Positions 46,501 through 58,294 of a stretch of 64,000 nucleotides of DNA are shown in pieces; position 1 is the first letter of the stretch; each line of letters opens with the position of its first letter. This DNA comes from Rehmannia glutinosa (lineage: Eukaryota > Streptophyta > Magnoliopsida > Lamiales > Orobanchaceae), in assembly GCA_016081115.2 (NCBI GenBank), contig CM071925.1, positions 10,272,441 through 10,336,440 on the forward strand. Reading direction: 5' to 3'. A program made the translations under genes and the position numbers. Below the pieces are notes generated by a model, which saw only the letters and a program-made list of their open reading frames with translations, searched no databases and had not been told where the DNA came from.

Positions 46501-49500
46501 TCAAGATTTGCGTAACAACAATTTCCTAGAATCCTTAGGGAGTGGAGGCAGAATTTCAATGTCGTTGTCGTCCTCATCACCATTTTGTTGCTTCAGCTTC
46601 GCATGATTGTAGAGCAAATGACTAAACCTTAGCCGCTCATTCTTTACGTCAAATGCCTCAACATCCATTTTCTTCCCAGCAACAAAATACTCCGCATAAC
46701 ATGCAACAAAAACGCCACAATCACTACAAAAAGAAATGAAAAAATGGACAGTCAGACATATAAAACAACAAAACAAAAAAGAACAAACAAATGGAAAATA
46801 CATAGAAAAAACTTACTTCTTGGTCTGCAAAAGAATGTCTTCCACAACAACGACTTTCAGAGTAGAATTCGGATCACCGGAATACGCACTCGCCAAGAAC
46901 AACATTGGAATGGACACAATAAAAGGCTACCAAGGACATGAACCGAGGAAGGAGAGAGCTATAAGCTTTCACAACTTCAGCATCGACTTTAAGAGAATCA
47001 TCTATCTTCAACGAATTGTATAGATAGATAGTTCTCTCCTTCACGCTCAACCGTACCATTACCCAATGTTCCATATCAATACAATGTATGGGGAACAAGA
47101 TATGATAAACTTCCGACCATGGCCGTCCACACGCTATATCATATCACATGATATAGTCCACAACTGTGGTATTGGCATTGATCATGGACAAATCAAAATG
47201 TTTCTTCTTTCTTTTGTTCACTTGGGAAAATTTCTTATAAATGCTTTGGATGCACCGGTCAAATATCAAATCGGTTGTTGTGAATGTCACATCATTATGC
47301 CCGTATAGGAACTTCTTCCTCAAATAGTAGAAAACCACATCAATATGCTGCAAAATGAACACAAAATACAATCAAAAAACAAAAGGAACAATTCAAAAAT
47401 TAACATAAAAGACAATAAAAACCTACAGAAGAAGCCAAGTACTCATCAACATAATACAGACTGTGAAACCATGACTTCGATTCGCAGACACCAAGTCTCA
47501 AAGAAGACTCAACTTTGTCATCTTCCTCCGAGTATCGATTCGGGCTAAAAAAGATTATCAAATAAAACAAAAAAAAACTAATCACAAATTTATAAATATT
47601 TATGCAATTTTTTCATATATGTTTCAAAATTGTTTCACAATTGTTTCAGATAGTTATTAATTACAAATATGAAAATAATAAAAGTGTACACCCTTGAGAA
47701 TCAAACCCTTCCGCAAGCCAATCACTCAACCCATCCGACAGAACCCTTATCCCCGGACCTTTACCCATATTCTCGTCCAGTGGGCACCTTCCCTTCACCA
47801 AGGTTTTGGAACTTTTTCGCCAACATCCACAATGGCATCTTTGTCGCCGACGTCTTCCAATCTAATCACCATGTCCGGGGTTCAAAGACCTTCGCGGCAA
47901 AGATCAGGAAGACTCCAAGTTAGTGGTGAACGAAGTTCTCACCACGACGGACGGTTTTGAAACCCTCTTCATAGAAGGAGACAGATTGGAGGAGACACCA
48001 ACTGGACTTTTCAAAGCACCATGAAACAAACAAAATACAAAACAAAACAAAAGGGAATAAAATAACAAAGAAGAAAAAGAATTCAAAAATAACATAATAA
48101 CAGAAACTATAATTTAAACACACCTTTGATGCGACTTGGCTTGCACCGTTCAATATATCATCAATTTGAGAAGTGGTGAGATCGTCAAGTTCCTCAGAAC
48201 TAAGAAATTTCTTCTCCTCACCACCGTCCTTGCTCGATTCATCATCCACCTTCTCCATCTCACCACCGTCCTTCCTTGATTTATCAGCCACGTTCTCCAT
48301 GTCACCATCGTCCTTGCTTGATTCATCATCCACCTTCTCCATGCTCTGTTCCAAACTCACCAGGCCACTAGCTGCAACTCCTTCCGCAGCACTCAGATCA
48401 TCTTCACCAGTATCATCATTTTTTTTCTCAAAAAAACAACAAAGTAAACCCGCTAAAGACGACCTCCAACATTACCCAATCCCGTAGGCATATCATTTCC
48501 AGCTTCCCAAACGAGAACATCCACATTCCCATCATCGACATCATCCTCTCCATCTTTTTCCTCATCTGCGTCTTCCTCAGAACTTGAACCTAATGACATG
48601 CCATTAGATTCGGTTTCACTCTTAGACTCTGATTCATCAACCTGCTCTGCTTCCTCGACACCACCACGAACCTACATGTAAAACAACAACCATGTGATGA
48701 ACAAAAACAACAAAGAAACAATCTTGACACACAAAAGAAACACAAAGAAAAATATAGAAAGATAACAAAAAAATACTTATAATGAAAAGAAAAAAAAAAG
48801 TATGAGAACCTCTAGTTTCCTTTTAATATCGGCCAACTCAGAGAAAACAATTGCAAATTGTTCTTCCAATAATTTTGTAGTGGAAATCTTAAAAAACTCA
48901 AAATCCTTAGAAAACAGCTGCTGGTTCCTAGCAATATCATCAATGGTATACTTCGACCCACTACCAAGAACGGCCTCTTTGCGCTTCAACTTCCCAACGA
49001 CAAAATCATCGTCAAGCGGGCTAAAGGTGTACTTTGATTTCTCATAAAATGTATGAATGCACAGCTACACAAGCTCATCCTCAGTAGGCCACAAATTCTT
49101 CAAACCCAACTGAAATAAGAAAAAATAAAACAAAATTCAGAAACAATAAGGAAACAGTTCTAAAACATAAATGAAACAAAACATCAAGAAAAAAAATAGT
49201 AAAATCATATTGCCTGTTCAGCAGACCGATCGAAGATCTTCATCTCCATGTCTTTGGCCCTCACTTTGTTGTCTTTCCCGAACTTTGAACAAGTCCAGTT
49301 CAAAATTCTCGGGATCTCACAATCATCCTAAGCACAAAACTTCCCGTTCACCTCTGGGCAACACTCGTAGAACCAAATCTGGAAAGCCAACGAAAATCCT
49401 TGAATTTACGTTTCCCACCAAGGTTCTCCTCACCTTGAAGTTTGTTTCTGTACAAGATTTGCTGCCTCAACTCATGCATAGTAACATCAAACAACTCCCT

Positions 49501-50552
49501 CCTCCATGGATATGTGTCAAACACATCCATATCCTTGTCCACCAACTCAAAATGTGACATCTCAACCAAACTACCCATAGAAGTAAAAAGAAAAAAAATG
49601 GAGAAAATGCAGTAAAGCCAATTTCAGGGCATCTAGATCCTCATCACCCCAAACACGCATTAAAACACATTCCTCAATTGACTGCCTATTAAACTTGCTT
49701 TTGCTAGCAAAATACTTCTGAAATATAACAGAGCTACGAACATCCCCCGACAACGAATGCCTATCACCAATACAATTCAGACCGGTCACAATAGCAAACT
49801 CTCCCAACCCAAACTTCAATAACTTTCCACCCACAGACACAACCATTTCGTCCTTCTTCGAGTGGACGACTTGACGTTTCAACAATGAATGGACAAGCTG
49901 ATTCTGGAAATCAACCTCTTTCATGTCCAAGAAATATCCAAAACATGTATTCTTAAATTCCTCCAGTTGGGTGTCAAATAAAATTTTCTTTATATTGATA
50001 ATAACATCAAAGGAGAATGTAGTATTTACTCGAGCAGTAAACCAGTCAGCAGGGTCAAGAACATACTTGAAACCCTAGAAACTACAATGAAACAAAACAG
50101 AAACACAAAAGAAACACAAAATCAACAACCATTTCAACTTAAATACATAAAAGAACAAATGAAACATAAGAAACAAATAAGAAACAAATAAGAAACAATA
50201 CTGAAACAAACAAAAGAGTACAAATCATAATATAACAATAACAAAGAATACACAAAACTCATACCTCAGTAACATCCGTTTCTTCAAAAGAAACCTTCTT
50301 CTTTCTAGCAACTTTAACACCAACATTCGATTTCACAGTTTTGGATGGCGATTTAACATCCATAACCGCTTCTTCCTCAACAATCTTTTCTACTTTTCTC
50401 TTCTTAGAAGCCATAGAAAAGCGCCTTCCAAATTTCATCTTTTCGAGAATTGTTGCTTCCTTCGAAGAACTTCTCAATATTCTTCTATGAGGAGAGTTTT
50501 TAGGAGCGTTTTTAGGAGCCATTAAAGCAACTACCAAAACCAGAGGTTTCAA
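46501..50552 (-). pseudogene. Ulp1-like (C48) protease gene with DUF1985, MULE unit 2
   Basis: The order parallels unit 1. The N-terminal exon is 50534-50259 (APKNAPKNSPHRRILRSSSK). DUF1985 spans about 50040-49348 with a frame change at an A run near 49575. The coiled linker is 48989-48800 and the acidic repeats 48360-48210. The C48 domain has IDVVFYYLRKKFLYG (47340-47300), HWVMVRLSVKERTIYLYNSL (47068-47009) and SDCGVFVACYAEYFVAGK (46725-46670). His and Cys are present. The residue 17 after the His, Asp in active Ulp1 enzymes, is Asn. It would be a de-SUMOylase-like protein if expressed, but frame breaks make this unlikely. Confidence 0.75.
48217..48342 (-). repeat. Three 42-bp tandem repeats in the unit 2 Ulp1 linker
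   Basis: Units at 48217-48258, 48259-48300 and 48301-48342. In frame on the minus strand they encode MEKVDDESSKDGGE-type 14-residue repeats, strongly acidic. Unit 1 has only degenerate traces of the same region. Confidence 0.85.
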
Positions 50553-50652
50553 AAAGAAATTAAACCTACAGAGAACGTGATGGAGCTCTAAGGACTAAAA
50601 CTGAAAGAAAGGGTGGGGAACGTGGCCACGATCGACTGTGGAATTTCAAAAA

Positions 50653-52096
50653 ACACTACAAGAAATTTGATTTGTAATGACGGAAATTTCATCATTATAT
50701 GTCTAAATCCCATCATTAAAGACTTTTAATGACGGGAAACTTCCCGTCATGGCCCGTCATTACTGCCCTCCTAGGTAAAAGTAAATAATGACGGGATATA
50801 GATCCCGTCATTATTGTGTTAATATATCTAATGACGATAATATACCGTCATTAAAAATTAGTTTAGCAACAAAATTGTACCGTCATTATACCATCATTTG
50901 CCCCTCATTATTTGTTGTTTTGTGGACAAAATTTACCGTCATTATTATTTAATAACCCGTCACTAAAAATTACCCCTAAAATTCAGTAATTATCCTAATT
51001 AAAAATTAATTTTTATTATGAAATATACAATTATTATTCCCTTATTAGAAATTATTTTTTATTATGAAATATACAACTATTATTCCATATGAATTGCTCA
51101 GTACATAAAATATAAAAACACACACTACTAATAAAATAATAAAATAAGAATATTGCTAAATATTCAAAAAAAGAATTGTTTTAAACAAGAATTATAAATT
51201 ACATCCACATATATACATTTATTCAAAATATACAAAATTGTAGGTTTTTCCAAAAAAAAAAAAAATCATCTCGATGGATGGCTAAAATATTCTCTTGTAT
51301 CTATTCCATAGAATACAAAAATATTTGAGCACCATAAAGTTGAATCACATGGTTGCTTCAAAATACCCTGTACCAACACCCAATTCATGCCTTAATTCTT
51401 CTTCATGAATAAACCTACAAGAGAAATAAAAAAATAAAAGCATTAATCCCAATAGAAAGCAGTAACATTTGACAAATTGCATTATGCTAACAATAACCTA
51501 AATTGAAGCAGGACGTTGGGTAGTTAGCACAACTCATAAGATGGTTTTGAATTGAAAAAAAAAAAATAGTTTGTGAAACAGAGTGCACTACCAGTTAATT
51601 AATGCTAATTTAGCAATAAGGGTCCCTTGGCACAAGCCAAGAGTTCCATAAACACAAAACAAGTCCATTACAACTTTTAATATTGACAAAGTATCTTTTT
51701 GAGTTGAAGGGGCGGTTGTCCTGGCCGTCGGGTCGAAGGATTGAAACCCTGCAAATAATTTTTCAAAACGAAAGAAAGCGAGAGAGTGCAGAGGAACAAA
51801 GTTAAAGAAAATGAAAGTTTTTTTTGTATTTTCAATATTAATGCTATAATTATATTGATGGGAAATCTGTGAAGATAAAACTGTATAATCAATAATGAGG
51901 AGGATTGTTTTTTGACCCAAATAATGACGGGAGTAACTATCAATAACTAGAAAATTGGGAATTCCTCACTAATAATATAACTCTTTAACTACAATTATTT
52001 TTACTCTCATAAAAACCTCAAAAATAATGTCTTTAATGACGATTTTTCCATACCCTCATTAAATTTTCATCATTATAAATCAAAATACTTGTAGTG
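50653..52096. mobile_element. Non-autonomous CACTA (En/Spm-type) element
   Basis: Termini CACTACAAGAAATTTGATTTG and, inverted, CACTACAAGTATTTTGATTT, with AAA on both sides as 3-bp target duplication. Subterminal regions are packed with AATGACGG/CCGTCATT words in both orientations, as in CACTA subterminal binding sites. It is 1444 bases long. No transposase was seen. An open frame 51920-51588 (minus) has no family I recognise. Confidence 0.85.
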
Positions 52097-52309
52097 AAAA
52101 ACACGCGCCAATCCGAGTTCCGAAATTCAGTCATAACCTGATTTACCCTAGCTATGGAATGTAAGAAAGTGATGGAGGGTAAAAAACTGAAGAGGTAAGT
52201 AACGGGTGGGTATATTTGTCATGTTTATTGACCGGGTGGGGCATATTTGTCATGGGGTGATATTTTTGTCATTTTTTTCAAAATAAAAGGTAGTTTGTGT
52301 AATTTCTTC

Positions 52310-52318
52310 AAAAATCTT
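52310..52318 (+). repeat. Right 9-bp target duplication of the MULE tandem
   Basis: AAAAATCTT, identical to 31165-31173. Removing one copy plus the 21 kb between restores a continuous LINE reading across the site. Confidence 0.8.
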
Positions 52319-55217
52319 CACTACAAGTTGATCAGAGTCAAACAAAGACTTTGATGGTGGAACAAAAATATTTTAGGGGATATATTTTTTAATCTAAGGG
52401 CTGCTGAGCTTAAAGTCTCTTCTATGGAAGGCGTTTATGATTCTGAGCCTTCCCCTGCCAATCTCTCCTCTCTTAATCTTGTTATTGTTGAATTGACTTT
52501 GGCTACTATGATTGAATAGGACTTTTGGCATGATAAACCTTCTTGTAAATGGGTAGTGGATGATGAGAGAAACACTAGATATTTCCATAATTTAATTAAA
52601 CAAAAAAAGATGAAAGCTAGAATTCATAATATTTCTGTTAATGGCCTGAATATCACTGATGAAGATGAGATCCATAAATCTTGTGTTGAGCATTTCAAGA
52701 ATTATCTTTCTAATACCACTCCCAGATTTTGTCTGCCCTTTTCCTATCCCTCAAATCTGACAACATTGATCTTAATTTTTATGGAAATTCCCACTAAAAT
52801 TGAGGTTAAAAATGTTGTTTTTTCCATAAGTCCTGATAACACTACTGGCCCTGATGATTTTGTTTTGCCCACTTTTTCCAAACTTGTTGGGATATTATTC
52901 ATACTGATGCTGTGGAAGGTGTGTTTGAATTCTTTGAGGGTCACCCTCTTCCTAAGTGCTACACTTCTACCACTATTGTTCTTGTTCCTAAGATTGGTAA
53001 TCCCTGTATGATTTCAGACCTATTAGCCTCTGTAATATGGCTAATAAAATCATCACCAAAATTTTGAACAACTGGTTAGATGTCCACCTTCCTCTTATTA
53101 TCTCTCCTTGTCATAGTGGCTTTATTAAAGGCAGGCTTATCAGTGATAATATTCTCCTTCCCAGGAGCTCATCCATTCTATTAATGCTAAGGTGGAACCT
53201 AGAAATATTGTCATGGCTAAAGCTTATGATAGGATACTCTCTAGAATGGGATTTCTTGCTAGATGGACATCCTTTGTTGATAATGTCATTAAAAACTCTT
53301 GGTATTCTGTGCTTGTGAATGGATTTTCTTGTGGTTTCTTCAAACTGAAAGAGGATTGAGACAAGGAGAGACCCCTTGTCTCCTTCCATTTTTATCTATG
53401 CTGCGATTTTCTCTCCAGGGGTCTTGACCACCTATTTCTTTCTCACCCTTATATGCTTTACAAATCTCATGGGGTTTCCTTGTGTCTCTTATGTAGATTA
53501 TATTATCATCTTTGCTAATTACAGTGAGCAGTCCCTTTCTTTGCTTATGGATTTAATCTAAAAGTGCTTTTGTTGTTGACAGTCTTCTCCCTCATAGAAT
53601 TTCTAGGATTGTTGTTATTACTCAATTCCAGAATCAATCTCTCTCTCTCTCTATCTCTCTCACCTATTTAGGTGCTCTTTTATATAAGTGCCATAAAAGA
53701 AGTCCGCTCTTCATTAACCCCATTGCTAAGATGCAAAAAAAAAGTCCAAGGTTGGGCTTGGAGATACTTGTCTTTTGGAGACAGGTTATTGCTCATCAAG
53801 AGCACTCTGAGTTTTACCTTTACTCATCTTATGCGGGTCATAAAACCTCCTAAGTGCATCACTCATAAAATTGAGCAAATTATGGCCAAATTTTTCTGGA
53901 GTAGCACTGCCATTAATATGAAGTTGCATTGGGTTGCCTGGAAAAAATTTTGCTCTCGTCTTGAGCATGGGGGTATTAGGATAAGAAGCATTCATGACAT
54001 CATTTCTGTATTCTCCATGAAACTTCGGAGGAGACTTAGGAGTTGAGAGTCTCTTATTCCTGCATTTTAAATATGCTGGTGACATGCCTATCTATTTAAT
54101 TCCCTCTTCCCCATTACATAGTTTCATTTGGAAAAAGCTTTGTATGATCAGAGCTATCATGAAACCCCATCTTACAGGGGCTATTGGCTCAGGTAACATT
54201 AGCTTTTCTCATGTCAAACCCCATTGTTCACCACTATTGATTGTGGTAAATCTGGTTTGAAAAATATTGTTGTGAAGTTCTTTTTTGTAATGGTTCCTGG
54301 GATATAGAGAGACTTAAACTCATTGTGGGTGCTGAGTGGGCTAACAAACTGAGGCAAATCCCTATTTCTAAGACAAACTAAGATTTCATGATTTGGACCT
54401 ACTGGTATTTTTTATGGCCTCTGTTTATCAGCTTTTCCAGAACCTCCCTCCTCCCGATTCCATATTCTCCAATCTTTGGAATTCCCTTATCCTATGGTAT
54501 CTTTTTCTTCGCACACTGAATCTATTCTACATTTATTTCTTCTCAACAATCAAGTTATACAAGTGTGGATCCATTTTTCTAGATGGTTGAGATGTTATAT
54601 CCCACACACTAAGCACATTAATATCTTCCTTTCAGTATGGATAAATATCACCCCTTTTGCACACACTGCACACATTACTTGGATTGTACATTGTTTAATT
54701 CTTTGGTTTATTTGGAGAGAAAGAAATATCTGTAAACATGAGAATGACTCTTTTTCCTACAAAAGAATCATTCATAATGTTGAAGTCATATTCACCTTCT
54801 CTCCAAATCAAAGCTCTTCTACATGTATCATTGGAAATGATATAAGGATTTGGCTAATACTTTGGGATTAACATTTAAACTGCCCTCAAGATTATATCAT
54901 CTACCTGTTTTATGGTTGAAACTCAATGTGGACGGAACATATAATACAACTACTTTAACAATTGGTATTTGAAGGATTCTCAGAGACTCTTTGGGTGAAA
55001 CTCTTTGGGCATTCTGTGAACCAAACCCATATTGTGAAGGTCCACTACATGCTGAAGGTTTAACTCTTGCTACAGCTCTGCAACGTTAATATATATGGAA
55101 CATTCCTCATCTTTGGATAGAGACTACTATTCAAAATAACAGAATTGGTTATTGGTCTTTATCTCATTCTCTTGTACAAATTAGAATTAGCTTAGTAGGA
55201 CAATCTTTCTCTATGTC
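52319..55217 (+). mobile_element. LINE (L1-like non-LTR retrotransposon), degenerate
   Basis: Domains in order on the plus strand: linker before RT (WNKNILGDIFFNLRAAE, near 52360; ERNTRYFHNLIKQKKMKARI, 52565), RT (FRPISLCNMANKIITKIL and HSGFIKGRLISDNI, 53015-53155; YVDYIIIFAN, 53495), a zf-RVT-like region (KFFWSSTAINMKLHWVAWKKFC, 53890-53960) and RNase H-like pieces (KLNVDGTYN, 54917 onward). Many frame changes and stops occur. It ends where the copia-2 LTR begins. The RT box reads YVDY instead of (F/Y)ADD. Confidence 0.85.
52556..53560 (+). pseudogene. LINE reverse transcriptase remnant
   Basis: The frame 52556-53011 carries the RT-preceding linker and RT motif 1-2 region (IPTKIEVKNVVFSISPDNTT). 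The reading moves frame at about 53010 to FRPISLCN and GFIKGRLISDNI, then again before YVDYIIIFAN. No single frame covers the domain, and the catalytic box has lost its second Asp. Confidence 0.75.
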
Positions 55218-56637
55218 TGTTAGGAAATTTATCTTGTAGATTTTGATGATACCATGTAAAACTTAAACTAGGAAGTTGGCACCCCATTTTCATTGTAATT
55301 TGTATTGTAATAGTTAGGGTTGAGAGAGCAGAGTCAAGTCAGCTATGCCAAGAAATACAATAAATCGAATGGAGACTAAATTGAGGACTCCGCTGTGTGA
55401 CTGCTGAGTATGGCGAAGAAGAAAGTCAAGAACTCGACTGAAGGAGAATCAACTGAGGAACAGTGTGAGAAGAGTCAGTCAAGTCAACTCAAGGAAGCCA
55501 AGTCTCAAGTTGAAGTGACAGTTGAATCATCCAAGGACTGAAGCAGACTCAAGTCACTTGGGGATTAAAAAGACAACAGTCAGTCAAGACAACTGAGTTA
55601 GATCCGTTGATGAAAGTCAAGAATGTTACTCAGAATAGTAACATGCCAGAGTTGTCAGAAGTAATGTGTTAGTCCCAGTTATGTGCCAAAGGAATAAACC
55701 AATCGGAAACACTGCACCATGTGCAAAATTTCAAAAAGTGCACTACAAAAGGCTGAGGAATTTACTGAGAAAAGGTTACCTTGTAAACCTGAACCACGAA
55801 CAAGCAAGAAATATTCAAGAAATTAACTTGCAATATTTTCAAGTATATTCAAGCAAATCCGCAAGCCTGAAACTCGAAGGAAATCGATCCAACACAAAGC
55901 TGTGAAGGAAAGACAACTTCAAATCTATTGAAGAAGAAACTTTTGAAGAATCAAAGGGGTCTACTTTCCAAGGAGGATTGTAGGAAGGTTCAAGGTCGAA
56001 CCAGTATCAAGTTGTTGGAGGGATTCGTGATCAAATCCAAAAGCTTGAGAAGTGAGCTGAAGTAGCAAGTAAGTTGCCCTGTGAAGAAGCCGAGTCACAA
56101 GAGTAGCCAGCTGTGTGACCAAGGCTGTCTCTTGACTGTTCACCACGCTGTAAACTGATCTGTTACATAGTGGATTCCTCCAGGAGTTGGAGAAGAGAGG
56201 ATTAGAAGAATTACCCCATCTTCGAACCTCTATAAAAATTATTTGTGCCATATATTTTTCAACACATTTACATTTCTGCATACTTACATCATATATCTGC
56301 TGATAAAACTCATATTTGGTATCCAATTGATTAATAACCAAGTGCTAAAAATTAAGTGTTAAAACAAACTTAAAACAAATCAAGGGTCTTAAGTCTTTCA
56401 CTGATAAAACCAATACAGCCAAGTTAAAGTTCAGGTTAAACAACTGAGTTATTCTATCAACAACTCTATCGAGTTTGTTGAGTGACTAACTCAGCTGAAT
56501 GACCAACTTAGCTGTCTCTCAAGGACCCAGCTGTTTGAGTTAACTCTGTTATAATTCTAAAAGGACTAAAATCGAAAAATTGGTAAGGTTTATTCACCCC
56601 CCCTTCTAAACCTTACTCACACCCCTTGGGACCTACA
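55218..56637 (+). repeat. 5' LTR of copia-2
   Basis: TG at 55218 to CA at 56637, about 1420 bases, followed by AG and the primer site. It ends with the C-rich TTCACCCCCCCTTCTAAACC block and a CTTACTCACACCCC stretch common in one plant copia group. The 3' copy begins at 62782. Confidence 0.85.
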
Positions 56638-56639
56638 AG

Positions 56640-56651
56640 TGGTATCAGGGC
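56640..56651 (+). other. Primer binding site (initiator tRNA-Met type) of copia-2
   Basis: TGGTATCAGGGC, one change from the usual TGGTATCAGAGC, two bases after the LTR end. Confidence 0.85.
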
Positions 56652-56764
56652 GGTTGGTTCATTGAGCCTTCCACACTGGTTACTTAACTAGATCTCTATC
56701 TTTTCAAAAAGTTTTTAAACACTTGTATTTTCAAAATCTTCCACTTTTAAGCAAAGTTATTATC

Positions 56765-57873
56765 ATGGAAGCAAATTTGACACGCATTCCTATGTTCATT
56801 GTTGAAGAATTTGATGATTGGAAAGTTCGTATGCAGGCTCATCTATCTGCTCTACATGATGAAATATGGCTTGTGATAGAGGATGGGCCACTGCAAATAC
56901 TAAAAGTGAACACAGTTGTAAGAAGAGCAACTGCAGCTAAAGGAGAAGACCAGCCATGGTTGAAAAACCAAGGAATGAGTGGACAAATAAAGATAGGAAG
57001 ATATACAACTTGGACAATGTGGCCAAGGACATACTCTACAAGACTTTGGACAAAGCAATGTTCAATAAAGTCAAATCTTGCAAATCTGCAAAAGAAATCT
57101 GAAATAAACTGACTGTAATTTGTGAAGGATCTGAACAAATTAAAGAAAATAAATTGTCTATTGCTTTTCAAAAATTTGAAAATTTCAAAATGCTTGCAGG
57201 TGAAACCATGGATCAACTGGATGCCAGATTCACTGAAATCACAAATGAGCTTTCAGCTCTTGGGAAGGAATATACACAAAAGGAAATGTGTATGAAGATC
57301 TTAAGAAGCCTCCCAGCTGAATGAGAAATGAAGACTATGACCCTGAGACATTCAATGGACCTCTCAAAAATACCTAACCACGAGCTATTCTCAGACCTCA
57401 AAGATTAAGAGTTTGAGCTGAGAAGAAAAGAACAAGAGGAGACAGTTGCACACAAGACAGCTGCACTGATAGCCAATGATGGAAAGAGAGTTGAACCCAA
57501 GAAAGCCATAGACCAGGAGGAGATTGCCCTAATGGTTAAAAGATTCAACAAGTTCTTCAATAAGAACTATAAAAGAAACAAGAGTGAAACCTCCAGGAGA
57601 CATTCAACTCCCTCTAATTCAAGGAAAGATAGGCCACTCAAGAGAGCTGAGCATCAAAGGGGTGAATATCAGAGAGCTGATAACCCAAGAACAGAAAGAG
57701 CTGATCAAAGAGCTGAGAACCTGTGTTGGAACTGTAGACAACCAGGACATTTTGCAGTTGATTGTTCCTATCCATCAATCAACAAATATAGGAATGAAGA
57801 AGAAAGAAAAGTCTTCAGAGAAAGAAGACAGGAAAAGAAGAAAGCCATGTCAGTCGGCCGAGACCCCTCTTGA
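56765..57873 (+). pseudogene. Copia-2 gag remnant with CCHC knuckle
   Basis: ATG 56765 opens a frame beginning MEANLTRIPMFIVEEFDDWK, the usual gag start (substrate-like FDDWKVRMQAHL). Stops and frame changes occur near 57110 and 57325. The last frame (57532-57873) is Arg/Lys-rich and has a zinc knuckle CWNCRQPGHFAVDC (57724-57765). Confidence 0.8.
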
Positions 57874-57949
57874 GACAACTAAGTCTAAAAAAAGAAGAGA
57901 TTGAGAGAGTAGTGAAGCTGACTACTCAAGTGACTCTGAAGAAGAGGCC

Positions 57950-58294
57950 ATGATCTGCCTTATGGCTAAAGAACAAGATCAACAAGATCAACCAGATCAA
58001 GAAGATGAGGTACACTCTAATTTATCTCATTCAGATTCAAGTGATAGTGATTGTGATACACACACTTCATCACCTACTAATCTTTATGATTCATTAGGCA
58101 AAGATTTTGAGCACATAAAATCCTCACACACAATTCTAAATGAGGAAAACAGCCAGCTTAAAAGCCAAAACTCACAGCTGACTAAAGAGCTGAGTACTCT
58201 GAGTCACATAGCTGATGAGAACACTAAGCTTAAGGCTGAGAATGCCAAGATTATAGCAGAGTTAGCTTCTATAAAAAGAGGGAAAAAGATCTAA
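57950..58294 (+). pseudogene. Copia-2 acidic coiled-coil segment between gag and protease
   Basis: A Gln/Asp/Ser-rich opening (QDQQDQPDQEDE) leads into heptad-like Leu/Asn repeats (ILNEENSQLKSQNSQLTKEL and later), a likely coiled coil. Such linkers occur between gag and pol in this copia group. It stops at 58294. The next 800 bases are broken further. Confidence 0.55.

Larger units (their letters stand above)
39031..52309 (+). mobile_element. MULE unit 2, interrupted by Gypsy-type and CACTA insertions
   Basis: The left terminus AAAAGGACATGAATACC abuts the right end of unit 1. The right terminus, inverted, reads GAAGAAATTACACAAACTACC and is followed by the 9-bp AAAAATCTT (52310-52318). 39031-39613 matches the left 600 bases of unit 1, and 45484-50652 matches unit 1 from about 33812 onward. 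The segment matching unit 1 from about 31795 to 33812 (PB1, DNA-binding and DDE regions) is missing where the LTR element sits. Confidence 0.8.
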
